DNA from: Nephrocerus scutellatus
Taxonomy: Eukaryota; Arthropoda; Insecta; Diptera; Pipunculidae
Assembly: GCA_947095585.1 (NCBI GenBank)
Contig: OX352763.1
Location: 41,900,010-41,964,009, forward strand
DNA length: 64,000 nt
Direction of reading: 5' to 3'
The position numbers were made by a program, and so were the translations under genes. This document shows, piece after piece, positions 24,271-35,234 of this stretch (positions within the stretch are counted from its first letter, which is position 1; every line of letters starts with the position of its first letter). Under the pieces are notes generated by a model, which worked only from the letters and a program-made list of their open reading frames with translations, ran no database searches and was not told where the DNA came from.

Positions 24271-25959
24271 TGGTCCGAAACAATCCTCGATCTGGAGTCA
24301 GTGAAGCTTAACTATTGGTATTCGAAGATTTATGTAAGCCAAACAGGACCACTGTTAGAACTCAATAAATACATGTTGAACTACCAAGCCCTTTGTGAAT
24401 AGGCTGAAGAAAAACATCGCAAGTTTCTTTTAGGAATCTTGATCTTGAAGGAACTGTCGGAGTAAGGTCGGTTTACTTAGAGGGCATAATTCGACTGGGA
24501 GTCATATGTTCAAGTTAGGACATATATTGGATCCAAAATGTAGATCTTGACTGCAGGAAAAGGAAATAATAACGATCCAAGAACTTCGATTGTTAAACTA
24601 GATCAAGACCTTCGTTATCTCTCTCTGGGACAATGGACCGACGTTCTGAGTACTCTGGTGTCGTTTTCTTTGGATTATCATACCTACCCACAACAATTAT
24701 CTATGTCTGTTATGATGATCTTCGCTTCGATCCCGTAATAAATAAAAGGCTTATAAAAAACTTCTTCTGGTATTTCTACGCAATGATAGGCCCAACAACT
24801 GCTTGTACACCTATTGCTCAATTAGAAACCAAAATTGTGCGTTAAGACGGTTATTTTAAATAACAAGTAAAAAATTATGATAACTATCGGCTCTACAACA
24901 TAAAAAATGTAAGAAAATTACAAAAGCCTTCGACTTCTTTTGGAGGGAAAATTATTTTCTTGTTTGCCATCAGCACTGTTTATTCACGGGGGAGGTAAAA
25001 GTCTGATGTTTTTTCCAATATTACTAATTTCCTTAATGTAGTTTTTTTTGTAAAAACTTCTACCTAAACAGAAATTATGTTAGAATTCCAGCTAAAATTT
25101 TAGGGGAGTTCTCATTTTCGCTGGCGAAGAAACAAAAACTTTAATTGTTATTGCAGCTATGCTTACAAGGAATGTTTTGACATACAAGTCTACAGTTATA
25201 ATTTGCAAAAAAAAATATACGGCAAAATATATGGATTATTCTCTAATGCCGTAAACAGACACAAAATTACCGCGATTGCAAGATATCTAGTTATGAAAAC
25301 GTAATAATGTTGTTTAGATAAAAATCGTGTAGACTGAGAGACAAAAATCAATGAATATAATTTCGAATGAAAGTGTGTCCGTAGCGCTATTTTCCTTCCT
25401 TCTGTGTCTGCCAAATCGGACCACCCTTACCGGTGGTAGGGGCAAAAACTGACTTTTCGCTCGAATTCATTTTAGGGCGTCTGGAGGGGGCTATCTTCCC
25501 CGAAGATATCAATTGAAAGGCAAATACCTAGCCTATACGGCCAATTTGTTTTTATCGACATGACAACACACTGGATTTCTCTTAACTGTAATCCGGACAG
25601 ACGGACGGAGCTCTCTTTACAAACCATAGCTATAAGTTTCCGCTTGTCGGTCCGGTCATTTTACTCAGCACATTGGGATTTGCCTTACAACCTGGCCAAA
25701 TGCCGCTGGCATGTACAAATTGCTGGTAGCCATGTTAAACTATAGGCACACAACCGCACATCCCGACAAACACAGCAAAGTAGTGGGCATATAATCGTAC
25801 ACACAACATAACATGTATACTTGCGGGAAGCCACCACAAAGTAATGGACATACAACCGAACACGTGTAATATATTTTATTTCGAGTCCTTTTGAAGTCAT
25901 ATATTCCCACCGAGTTCTCAAAGAATATGAGCGAGGTTCGGCAACTTTTGCTCATAAAG
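24271..25959. other. Intronic sequence, no gene supported
   Basis: Short ORFs only. A locally GC-rich patch at 25410-25550 has no recognisable content. Confidence 0.35.
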
Positions 25960-26670
25960 GGGTCGACTTTATTAGTTTTAGGGTTAGTTTTAAAAAAAAA
26001 AATTATAGGCACCCCTCGAGCCAAAAAAATGTATAAAAAGTTTTGTCCATCAGAGATACACATGTGTATAACATTTGAAGAAAATCGGGTTAATTTCATA
26101 TGCTATTTATGATACACAAAATTGAAGAAAATCGGGCTAATTTTTAAAAAAATTATACGGGCACCCCGCGGGCCTCAGGACCGATTTGCTCAAAAAATGT
26201 CCAAAAAGTTTTGTCCATCGGAGATACACATGTGTATAAAATTTTAAGAAAATTTATTTTTAATTTGGCCCCACGACACCAGACGGCCCAGTGTCTGTAC
26301 AATTTTTACAATAAGTGTTGTCCATCGAAAATACACACGTATATAAATTTTGAAGAAAATCGAGTTAATTTTTTTAAAAAATTTGTTGGGGCTCCATGAC
26401 CTTGGGGTCCGAAATATTTTTACAAAAAGTGTTGTCCATAGGATATATATATATGGGAACCCCTTCGCCCTGAGGCCCGAGGGGCCCCAAATTTTAAGAG
26501 AAAGTTTTGTCTCCGGAAATACACGTCTGTGCAAAATTTTAATAAAATCGGGCTTTGGGAAAAGGGTTAAAAATTGATCGCAAGATTCCACGACAAACCG
26601 ACCGACCGACCGATTGACCAACATCCGGACGTGCCACGGGCAAGCGAAGTTAATATAGAGAATTTAAAAA
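25960..26670 (-). repeat. Modular repeat family, copy 3 (five or more modules)
   Basis: Successive modules are marked by TCAGAGATACACATGTGTAT (26048), TCGGAGATACACATGTGTAT (26218), TCGAAAATACACACG (26327), a TATATATATGG variant (26440) and CCGGAAATACACGTCTGTG (26514), spaced about 70-170 bp. It ends with CGCAAGATTCCACGAC, (CGAC)n, CAAGCGAAGTTAATATAGAG and AATTTAAAAA, the distal terminus of the family. Confidence 0.75.
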
Positions 26671-27640
26671 ATGATCAAAGGGTTTTAAAATTAATGGAAT
26701 CGCGACCATCTGTTCGTACTTAATTTTGTTCGCCTCAAATTCTCTGTCAAATCTGTGACAACAACAAAAGCTAAGTAGGGCTAAGTATGAAGGGAAACTT
26801 CAAAAAATTTCAAATGCATTACTTTTTGTTAATCCTCTGATTCTGAATTATTGTCCCAGTTGTGTTTTGAAACTTTTAATGCAACGGTTGTGTTCCTGTA
26901 GTGTTCTTTTAGTCTCTTTAATATATTCTACGTTAATACAAATAGAAGATTTATTTGTAATTAGTGCGGATTGCTACCTTCCGGACCGAGCAAACTTCCG
27001 ATCAGGTGCTAAACGAGCACATATACTTTAAACGTAGGCATAAAATGTCCTTGTTTGAGCTTATTCGCACCAAAGGACGTCATTTGATAATAGTAATAGT
27101 ATCGTTTGATATTATTTACGAAATGTGCTTAGTGCGGAGGATTGTCAAGTAACAAGTCAAATGTGTCCTTAAGGACACATTTCTTATTTCAGCACAACAG
27201 AGCCAAATATTGGAAAAATTTACTTACAAATTTTGCTACATCTTACGGAACCATACATTTTTCTAAACATAGCCTTCTATGCAATAACGTACTAACCAAT
27301 TCAGAGATTCCTTCTTTAGCCGCACAATAGTTACGTGGAATAAATTGCGATTCTGTGTTTCCGCATTTGTATGATCTGCAGTCATTTAAGACACACGTGC
27401 ATAGACATCTCATCTTTTCCTCTCATGTTGGTTTTTAAATTTGAAATTTTTAGGTTGTCGGGTTTAATTTCATTATGAAATATCCACTAGTAGTTATGAG
27501 CTCATGCGAGTAGTACAGGATTCAGAAAAAAACTTAACTAAACCAGAAATAAATTCCACAGTGCATCTTAAAAGATTTCGAAAGTAACCTGAAGGGTAAT
27601 GCTTTAGGGGCTTTAGTTTCGGATACATATAAAACGAAGC
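26671..27640. other. Intronic sequence, no gene supported
   Basis: No recognisable coding or repeat content, apart from an RTE tail scrap that starts next to it at about 27640. Confidence 0.35.
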
Positions 27641-27740
27641 TTGGATGCCAAACTTGATGAGAGCGGTGAAGATAATTTTTTCGGAAGGAAAGTACCGGAG
27701 CCCGGTTGTAAAGCCCAGCATGATGATGATGATGACATAA
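27640..27740 (+). mobile_element. 3' tail scrap of RTE-like family B
   Basis: GGATGCCAAACTTGATGAGA ... GGAGCCCGGTTGTAAAGCCC followed by (ATG)n matches, in the opposite orientation, the 3' end of the element at 18.5 kb including its ATG-triplet tail. It lies 70 bp from wgn coding exon 2. Confidence 0.5.
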
Positions 27741-27811
27741 TAAAGCATTCCTAACCCTCTATTTTTTTGGTTTTCTGGCCATATGTCTAATGATTTAAAT
27801 ACGATTCTTAC

Positions 27812-28013
27812 CTTGATCCAGTCGACGTTCCATTCGTCGCCATTGTCGCATATGTTGAATTAGAATACACGCGGCCACAATAAAGAACAGCAAACATGCT
27901 ACCACCGCCAGGAAAAGCGCTGCCGTCTGCCAGTCCATTGCGATCGAATCCTCCTGCTGTTGTTGCTTCAACTGTTTTTGAAGATTGCGTTCCATTTCTG
28001 CAGCCTTTCGTCT
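27812..28013 (-). CDS. wgn: wengen coding exon 2: juxtamembrane, transmembrane (residues 190-256)
   Basis: The acceptor is CATCATAAACAG/AGACGA, preceded by a pyrimidine-rich run; the donor is CAAG/GTAAGA. The exon begins in phase 0 and ends in phase 1. It encodes RRKAAEMERN, a Gln-rich juxtamembrane stretch (QKQLKQQQQED, residues 201-211), then a single transmembrane helix at about residues 219-241 (TAALFLAVVACLLFFIVAAC), then a basic stop-transfer sequence (RQWRRMERR). This places the exon 1 cysteine repeat outside the cell or in the vesicle lumen and the later exons in the cytoplasm. The last G of the exon joins AT of the next exon to make Asp257. Confidence 0.9.
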
Positions 28014-28096
28014 CTGTTTATGATGGGAGAGTTAAAAGAAAATAATAATAAAGGTTAAAGAATCACTCTGGACAATACAGCGTACTTTGTACGAAC
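28014..28096 (-). other. wgn: wengen intron 2 (83 nt)
   Basis: A short intron between coding exons 1 and 2. The donor GTTCGT departs from GTRAGT. The acceptor has the tract TTTTCTTTTAACTCTCCCATC before AAACAG. Translation reads through to an in-frame stop, so it must be removed. Confidence 0.7.
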
Positions 28097-28663
28097 CTCC
28101 TTCCAATTTGGTTCTGTTTTCGCCAAAACCATCCAATCGATTTGCAAATCGTATATAGATCCGCAGATTGTATCACGATGCAATTGGCAGGGACGTAGCA
28201 CAATCAGTTGGCCATCACATTCTGTACATGGAATGCATTTGTCTCTAACTGGGTCCCACCAGTTAAACGATTGGCAAGGCGATCCTGCGCACAAGGAACA
28301 TGTGGTTGATAGAACTAATATGGCTACATAGGCGGCTGCCGCTGAATGTGATCTGTGATGGTGATTTACTGACGATGCCGATGTAGCAATCGGTGCTGTT
28401 GGACGCGTCCACGGCGTCGTCGTTGTGGCCATCGCTGTCGCTGTTTCCGTCACCGTCGCAGTAGGCGCATTTGTTTTTGCTGTCGCTGTCGTCGTCGTCG
28501 TCGCCGTCGCCGAAATTGCGTTCGTTACTGTCGTTGCTGTCGTCCCAGTACTAGTCCCTGTTGTTCTCCTCCACAATTCTTGTAACCGCTGTGGAAGTCG
28601 CTGCTGTGTTGTTCGGTGTTGCTGTTTATTTGGAGAATGTCGACCCACCGACGACGCTGGCAT
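28097..28663 (-). CDS. wgn: wengen TNF receptor, coding exon 1 (residues 1-189)
   Basis: This is the first coding exon of the fly TNF-receptor superfamily member Wengen, which in Drosophila binds the TNF ligand Eiger and signals through TRAF2 to JNK. The ATG at 28663 follows an acceptor (CTCTTTCAG/ATT) by three bases. I chose it over an upstream in-frame ATG at 28759, which lies in the intron. Residues 34-85 are very rich in Thr and Ala and are encoded by a GTC/GTT-type microsatellite. Residues 108-126 form a hydrophobic stretch that could act as an internal signal sequence. Cys130, 143, 146, 149, 159 and 167 form one six-cysteine TNFR repeat. The exon ends ...NWKE at 28097, with a weak donor, GAG/GTTCGT. 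The assembled protein is 327 residues, close to the roughly 340 I recall for Drosophila. Identity rests on the cysteine repeat, membrane topology and exon phases; no alignment was run. Confidence 0.88.
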
Positions 28664-28666
28664 AAT

Positions 28667-28759
28667 CTGAAAGAGGCGAGTAAGTGAAATGTGAGATGAC
28701 ACTAATGGGCTAAGAATATAACAAAATGCAACGGCACAACTGATGTCAGCGCTCCGCAC
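28667..28759 (-). other. wgn: wengen 5' UTR intron (93 nt)
   Basis: The donor is GGGCAGTAG/GTGCGG at 28760/28759 and the acceptor is GCCTCTTTCAG at 28667, with candidate branch sites (CTCAC, CTTAC) 15-30 nt upstream of the acceptor. Length is typical of short fly introns. It puts the start ATG three bases into its exon. Confidence 0.5.
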
Positions 28760-29050
28760 CTACTGCCCTGTTCCATCACGCGTCTGTGGAGACCATTCTT
28801 AATGCGGATATCTTCAAGTGGTAACAATAATGTTGTTTACCAATTAGTAAACCAAATGACGACAAAACGGACAGACGCCCATAAAACTATTTCCGATTAG
28901 AATTAATTAAAATACTAGTAAAGTGTAAACGAGCAGCCCTAGTGGCTGTCGATCGGTCAGCAACGCTATCGGTTCGCCATCGATCGATTGGAGTGCATCC
29001 GCGCGCCTAGTACTTGGACGTTCAACAACGAACGATTGCTGATTTTTAAA
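28760..29050 (-). other. wgn: Probable wengen 5' UTR exon
   Basis: This non-coding, higher-GC block lies upstream of the 93-nt intron. On the minus strand its upstream edge is ATTTAAAAATCAG/CAATCGTTCG, which could be an acceptor from a more distal exon or lie near a transcription start. There is no in-frame coding continuation. The downstream boundary is better supported than the upstream one. Confidence 0.35.
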
Positions 29051-29895
29051 TGAAACGCGAGCGCTCGCACACACACACAGATACACAGAAAAACACTCAC
29101 ACGCAGGTAATAAAACTTTTTATTTAACAACGACCATCTTTTTTTTCTATGTACGTTTATTACGCATGGCCATTTAGTTACTGTTCAAGCATTGCCGTAA
29201 TATGTATTTATTGCTCTCACTAATATTCTGGACAATAATGATCGGCAAGATGGTGGACGGACGCAAGGAGATAGACAGCAGCGTTGACGTTTAGATTTAA
29301 AACAAAACACGCGTGACGGCAATGGCAACGACAACGACGGCGGCAGCGGCGGCGGTGGCTAGCGGTGGTCGTCGTGGTAATTTTAATTAAATATTTCTTC
29401 CTGTTGATTTTCCGCTTCTCTCGGTGACATTTCAACTGTTGCAGCTATCCATAGCTACTCTTTAATACGTGGGAGGGGGTTCTCGCTGTATCTATAGACA
29501 ACAATTTTAAGAACATGTACAGTGGAGTTTTTTAAACCTACTGAAGAATACACAAATATATACAAATATGTACACATATTAGGCTTCTCCTCAAAGAGAA
29601 AACGTTTTATGTCTATAAGGCGCTGTACACGCCAGAAGCTTGCAACTAGCGTTTTAAGCCTCAATATTTAACATTTATATGTTATAAGAAGAATAAGACC
29701 CTCTGCTTGTTAAGCACATTGGGTCATTGTTATAACCTTATGATAGAAACGCCTTTATCCGAAATAACCATCAGTTTCGTAGGCTCCGCAACTGGTGCAC
29801 CACGGCACACCTGTTTAAATAAAAGTAAATACGCTCTTCTTTTATTTAAACTTGTGGTGTACTGCGGAATTCTGCGAAGAAAATAGTGTACCGTT
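29051..29895. other. Sequence upstream of wengen, no gene supported
   Basis: Contains a short CA tract (about 29070), a GCGGC-rich tract (29335-29360) and AT-rich sequence. No coding exon was recognised. Regulatory content is likely but unproven. Confidence 0.3.
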
Positions 29896-29899
29896 GGAA

Positions 29900-30190
29900 G
29901 AGAAGGTTGGGTTGGAGTCCTGTCCTGGCCTCCAACAAAAAATATCTCCATCGTTCCCAATATCAAGCCGATGTCATCCAGTTGGGCATCCCTAATCTCG
30001 GAGCGTTCTGTTCGAGGTAATCCTTACAGCGTAGCCTCTACTTTTCGAAAAGTATCCTTTTCACTCTTGCGATCTATGTGCTGAGCCTACTAAGCAAGCT
30101 TTGTTCTGTTCACAATGTCATTATCGCGGTAACGCTCGTAAATCTAGTCATTATAGGCATTATAGACAATTATTCTCCATAAGATTTCTA
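29900..30190 (-). mobile_element. Fragment of RTE-like family B
   Basis: TCCTGTCCTGGCCTCCAACA, ATCTCCATCG, CCGATGTCATCCAGTTGGGC, GCGGTAACGCTCGTAAATCT and the following text parallel 18555-18850. It is heavily diverged and truncated, with no open frame. Confidence 0.6.
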
Positions 30191-30237
30191 TCTTAAATGC
30201 AATTAAGATGTCATAGCGCTTTTTGCGAAACACGCAA

Positions 30238-30428
30238 CTCTTCCAAATTTTAATACAAAATATTCTAACCGGAGATACACTTTTGTACAAAATTTGAAGA
30301 AAGTTAGAAAGTAGGGGGAAGTGAGTTAAGAATTTATCGCAAGATTCCACCACCAAACGAACGAACGAAGGAACGACAGAGCCAAGCCGACGCCAAATTA
30401 ATATAGAAAATTTAAAAAAATTTAAAAT
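30238..30428 (-). repeat. Modular repeat family, copy 4 (distal end)
   Basis: One module (CGGAGATACACTTTTGTACA) followed by TCGCAAGATTCCACCACC, (CGAA)n and CAAATTAATATAGAAAATTT, the usual distal end. Confidence 0.6.
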
Positions 30429-30574
30429 TTTAAGCATCGGTTAACCTCTCTGTAAGGGTAAGCCAGCACTGGACCGGCTGTTAAGCCAAAAATAAAAACG
30501 CATAGAGAAAAGAACAAACAATGTACGGTATACGATCCATACGAATTATGCGAATTTACTTTTACATACGAGTA

Positions 30575-31595
30575 TATATAGGCGTTTGACAGTTCCAACA
30601 GACAGTTTATCTGTCTCGCCTTGCGCAGGACAGGTATACCCGATAAACTAATAGCTATTATTAAAGCAAACTATGACGGCTCTAAATGTCATGTGCTGCA
30701 AAGAGGAAAGCTGTCAGAGGAATTCGAGATCCGAAGTGGGCTACGACAAGGTTGCATTCTATCGCCGATACTTTTTTGTTGGTGATTAGCGATGTGCTTA
30801 GCGCAGCTTTAGCTACTGGAAACGGAGGAATTCGTTGGATTTTTACATCTCTATTCAAACATCTGGACTACGCTGACGACGTTTGTTTACTCTCACACAG
30901 GACTATGGAGCTGCACCAAATGACAACAAATATGAAAAGGGAGGCAAATGTTGCGGGTTTGAAGATTAATACTGCAAAAACCAAAAGCACCAACCTCGGC
31001 ACCAGTAACTCAACTTAAAATTGCTGGACAACCGGTAGAGAGATTAGTGAGTTTCCAATATCTTAGGAGTATTGTCTCGACCGAAGGTGGAACCGAACAG
31101 GACATTGTCAACCAAATCGGCAAAGCAAAATCATTGTTTGGAATGATGTCCATGATAAGGCGAAGCAATGCGATCAGCTTAAACACCAAGCTGCGACTGT
31201 TCCGTTCAAATGTTGAATCTGTGCTGTTGTATGGGTGCAGCACTTGGAAGGTGACCGCCACTATCACAAAAAGATTACAAACGTTCGTAAACAGGTGCCT
31301 ACGGAACATATTACAGGAACACGTCAGGAACCAATAGGCACAACCATTCAACGACGTAAGTGGCAGTGGATTGGTCATACACTCCGGAAAGGCAACAGTT
31401 CCATAGCAAACTACGCAATGCAATGGAATCTTTTATCTCAGGATGGTAGAAGAACGGGTCGTCCGAGAATTACATGGCGCAGAACAGCTAAGGAGGAGTT
31501 GGAGAAAGCTGAAACTCATTACCAGGGACCGCACGCGATGGCGCGTATCCGTAGTAAAGGACCTAGGACCCACAAGGGGTTATATGACATAAGTA
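30575..31595 (+). mobile_element. RTE-like non-LTR retrotransposon (family A), copy 4
   Basis: Runs from AFDSSNRQF in RT (30580) through GCILSPIL, LDYADDVCLLSH (about 30870), GLKINTAKTK, FQYLRSIVSTEGG, VLLYGCSTWKVTA and RRKWQWIGHTLRKG to a 3' end at about 31590 (GGACCCACAAGGGG). Three overlapping frames (30686-31018, 31047-31337, 31235-31741) show frameshifts. It differs from the 9.3-kb copy throughout, so it is an older or separate insertion. The 5' part is missing. Confidence 0.72.
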
Positions 31596-31599
31596 TATA

Positions 31600-32150
31600 T
31601 ATTTTAAAATTCTCTTTATTAACGGCGTGGCTCAGTGGTAATGAACATGGCTGCTGCGCAGGAGGTTCAGGTTCGAATCCCAGTAACACCACGGTGTCCC
31701 ACCTCTCGCGAATGGGTGACAAACGTTCCGAGAGTAATTAATACCTTGTCACGGAAAGCTTTTCAATTCGCCGTTCGGATCCGGCCTTAAATTGTAGGTC
31801 CCTTCCATTTGTGTCCAAAAAATTAACATGTGCAGCACAAATGGTCGCGAGAAGTTAGGCCTTGGACCGCAATGGTCTGTCGCGCCAAATATTATTATTA
31901 TTATTATTATTAACTTCGCGTATCCGTGTGTTTGTATGTTTGTGGCTTGTGGCTGAATCTTGTGATCGATTTGTAACCCACTTTCTAAAACTGGATTTTT
32001 TTCAAACTTTGCACACATATGTGTCTTTGATGACAACACTTTCTGTAAAAATTTGGAAGTAATCGGGTCCAGGGCCGAGGGGCTCTCATCCATATACATT
32101 TTTTAAAAATTAACCCGATTTTATTCAAGTGTGACACATGTGTATATCCG
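31600..32150 (+). repeat. Modular repeat family, copy 5, split by a SINE
   Basis: The proximal end TTTTAAAATTCTCTTTATTA is followed by the SINE (31624-31907) and then resumes TTAACTTCGCGTATCCGTGT, CTTGTGATCGATTTGTAACC, ACACATATGTGTCTTTGATG, GGGCTCTCATCC, TTAACCCGATTTTATTC and GACACATGTGTATATCCG. Its distal end is lost. Confidence 0.75.
31624..31907 (+). mobile_element. tRNA-derived SINE with (ATT)n tail and TATTAAC target duplication
   Basis: The head has box A (GGCGTGGCTCAGTGGTAA) and box B (GGTTCGAATCCCAGTAACAC). The body has ACGGTGTCCC, CACGGAAAGCTTTTCAATTC, GCCGTTCGGATCCGGCC, CCATTTGTGTCC and TTGGACCGCAATGGTCTGTC, then an ATT-triplet tail. TATTAAC flanks it at 31617-31623 and 31908-31914, inside a modular repeat whose sequence is continuous once the SINE is removed. 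This is the best-bounded copy of the family here. It would be transcribed by RNA polymerase III and moved by a LINE. Confidence 0.85.
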
Positions 32151-35100
32151 TATGTATCGTAGTGTCGTTCTGATGAAACTCCATCTCGCCGTGATCAATG
32201 TCATATATTTTTTAAAGGAAATATGTTTATTTTTCCTGTTCCGGTAATGATTGACAGACGCTGAAGAGATTAAAGCCTTTATGTTACAAAGCAAAACGTG
32301 GGCACTTAAATATCAGGGAGAGAAAGAGGAGATGTGAATGTGATGTGATGTGATGTGATGTGATGTGTAAGGTCGATTTTCAAACAAAATTTCAATAAAT
32401 TGGTAGAATTGTTTCAATTTACGACTCGTTTTTGCGGGTATTCCAAAAATAAAAGACGAAAATTTGATTTTTTTAATTTACACCATCTTTGACGACGTGC
32501 ATTTTTACTTTGGATCCACTGTATCCACTGGTTGCCGTGGTTTTCGGTCTAATCGTGTTTTTTTTTAACTAACCACTTGCAAAATGACGCAGAAAATGCC
32601 ATAACTGTAAATGAAGGACGATATATTGATTGAATTTCGAAGGATGCATTGCAAGTTATAGATAAAGGCAAGATGCTGTTTTAATAGAACGAGCTATATC
32701 TCTCTGGAGAGATTTCAAGACGGAATAAATTCCCGAATACGTTATAATTTCATCTTTTTCGAAATGTTTTACAAATTGAAGTGCACTCACCAAGACTCAA
32801 TAAAAAAATCCGGAACTTTAAGACAATGCCAGTCATTGAAAAATAATGATTATGTAAAAAGACTGAAAATGAATATCACTTAACGGAGACCGTTTCCATT
32901 TTTTACCGGAATATTTGTACTTTAACTAAAGTATCTTTTGTAACAGTAATTTTTGTTATCAAAAATAAAAATTAGTAATAATTACCAGGTACATACTTCT
33001 TTTAAAACACCCCATCAGAAAGAAAATATTCGCTAAATGCTTACGCTTCAAATTAATGTCTATTGGTCAATAAGGAAGTATTAATTAAAAATGTTTATCA
33101 CATTAGCACCGAAAACGAAAAAAAAATTAAAAGAAATTCATTCACCCGGCTCCCTGATGGAACTATCTTCGGACAAGCGCTACTGTGCAAGAATTTTACA
33201 CCAATCGAAAATGCATCGCAACAAACTGCTTCTATTGCTGCAGACCACTAGACGATCCGGGTGATCGCCAATTCACCTATCGGAGTACTGTCAACAGGCT
33301 ATCCGTCAGCCAGCCAGGCAACGAGTTTGCAGCTAATGGTCACTTTATCTAATGGCGGGCTGAATAAATTCAAATAGGAAGAAGCCGTATACGTATGCGG
33401 ATGATACGAAGGCATGTCGCGTCGTCGATGGCTTTGCCAGGCGGGCTAAATGGAAATTCTTGCCCCCACTACTCCCCTACATCACCGACAAGAACATAGC
33501 GTTGTTGTGCTCGCCTCGCAACGTAAAACGGAAGTATGATGTTGCTGTCATGTTGACGATCATACGAACAAATAATAAAATAATAATTATTATATTTATA
33601 TTTTTTCAAAGTATATTTTCGATGATTTGCGCTGTGCTCTGTTGTTGAATTAAAATTGCACACACACACTCAATTCGATTGGCCTCCATGTCGATGATGG
33701 CAGTATCCAGCAAGGGGAATCTTCATAGTGAGGTTCACAATTGCTATTATGTACGAGCCTTACACGCAAATATGGGTACGCAACCAAGCGCTGAGTCCGC
33801 TTAAATTGAACTGTTAGCGAAGAAGAGTCAAGAGCGTGCGCGCTATGCTTTACCTCAAACTAAACGAATTCGCATTTTCCATAATTGCGCGCGAGTTTTT
33901 TTTTTCTTTTAGTTTTTATTGTTGTTGTAATCATGCATATTCCCCTCGGATTCAACCAATAACTCGAAGCGTACGTACACGGCACCCTCTGCGAATACAA
34001 ATTGACCTCTAGCGGTGAAATATGAAAATTTTTCCCTTTCCTTCTCGTTTTTTTTTTTTTTTTTTTTGAAAAATAAATAATAATAACTGTAACTGTTGCG
34101 TTGGGGTTGCAGCCGCGTCTCAGCCGTTCGGCTGATTAAATGTGCCGCCATTGGTTTTTGTTTTGTTTTTGTTTTATCGGCATGTCTCACAGCAGTGACG
34201 TATGAACACTTCAACACACACACACACACACCCACAATCACACAAATTACATTTTATTAAATTAAACATTCGAGCAATGCGAGAGCTGAGATTTTGAGTT
34301 TTCGTAACGACCGACCAGCGATGAAGACTACAAACTCATGGCAATCATCTGTCAAGTTTTCTGACCCTCATCACGAGCGCAATGTCAGTGAGCTCGTGAG
34401 ACACGAAATTGAGCCTGCCAACTAACGAACGGGTAGTGTGAATATCGTAACCATCATAATTTTGTGTATTAGCATCCTAATGCGATCTAAATTGGGTTCA
34501 CATGGGAATTTGCAACCCTGAAATGGATGCGCTCACTATCAACGACTATACCTATTGCAGGAACTGGACTGGGAGTGACATTTTTTTGTTTCAAAATTAA
34601 GTCGTTAGGCTATCTATCTTTTCAGTTGTTGCTGTTGCCAATGCAAATGTATTTTGATCAGATTTTCCCGGAATTGTTCATTACAAACCGGAAAAAGTGC
34701 ACATACTTAGAGTGTCAAAAACTACCACCCCGATTGAGTTCGACACGAAACTGTAGCATGATTTTGAAGTCAACTTGCGACTCCAATTGAGAATTTGAGA
34801 CTTGCAGTCTGCAACAATCTTTTTGAAAATGGTGTAAGGATTTAAGGAGCAATTTAGACGCTTTGAGACATGAAAAAATGTTCTTAAAACTAACAATTAA
34901 ATCATAATCATAATTAGTCCGGTAATCGACAAGGAACTTATTGCGACTTTGTGCCTGAATTCCTCTAAACTTCAATTTAATTCAAAGAAGTTTGAGTCTC
35001 CGCAGAATGACATATTTTTGTCTCTTTCATGACAGAGAGGGAAAGTTTTCCACCAAGAGAAATGACCAGAAGTATTCTATTTGAAAGTTGCTGGATTCAT

Positions 35101-35229
35101 TGAATTATTATTGGAAATATTTGGTTGTAGTTCTATACCATAATGAGCAAAATTTGGTCCTATTTTGGAAATGTTCAGATACTTCGGTCAAGAGGTCATT
35201 GTACAAATTGTTCCTAAAAAATTTCACCT
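32151..35229. other. Intergenic or upstream sequence, no gene supported
   Basis: Holds a CR1-like 3' scrap (about 32270-32335, CGTGGGCACTTAAATATCAG) ending in (TGATG)n at 32338-32368, a poly(T) run at 34049-34068 and a CA tract at 34208-34231. 33240-33520 is of higher GC and unique-looking but has no recognisable ORF. Confidence 0.35.
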
Positions 35230-35234
35230 TAGGT

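Larger units (their letters stand above)
7040..27811 (-). other. wgn: wengen intron 3 (20.8 kb), packed with mobile elements
   Basis: It is bounded by GTAAGA at 27811 and TTCAG at 7040. It contains RTE-like copies, an inverted-repeat MITE, a long-TIR element, a CR1/jockey-like element, a second RTE-like element and several modular repeats, each listed separately. I found no convincing nested host gene; the longer ORFs outside these elements look like chance. Confidence 0.8.

Noticed and set aside
28425..28670. 81-codon + strand ORF rich in Val and Ala
   Set aside because: It is the antisense shadow of the Thr/Ala microsatellite in wgn coding exon 1.
32338..34231. CRISPR-like or structured repeats in the TGATG, CA and poly(T) tracts
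   Set aside because: Simple microsatellites without unique spacers; the window is an animal nuclear genome.
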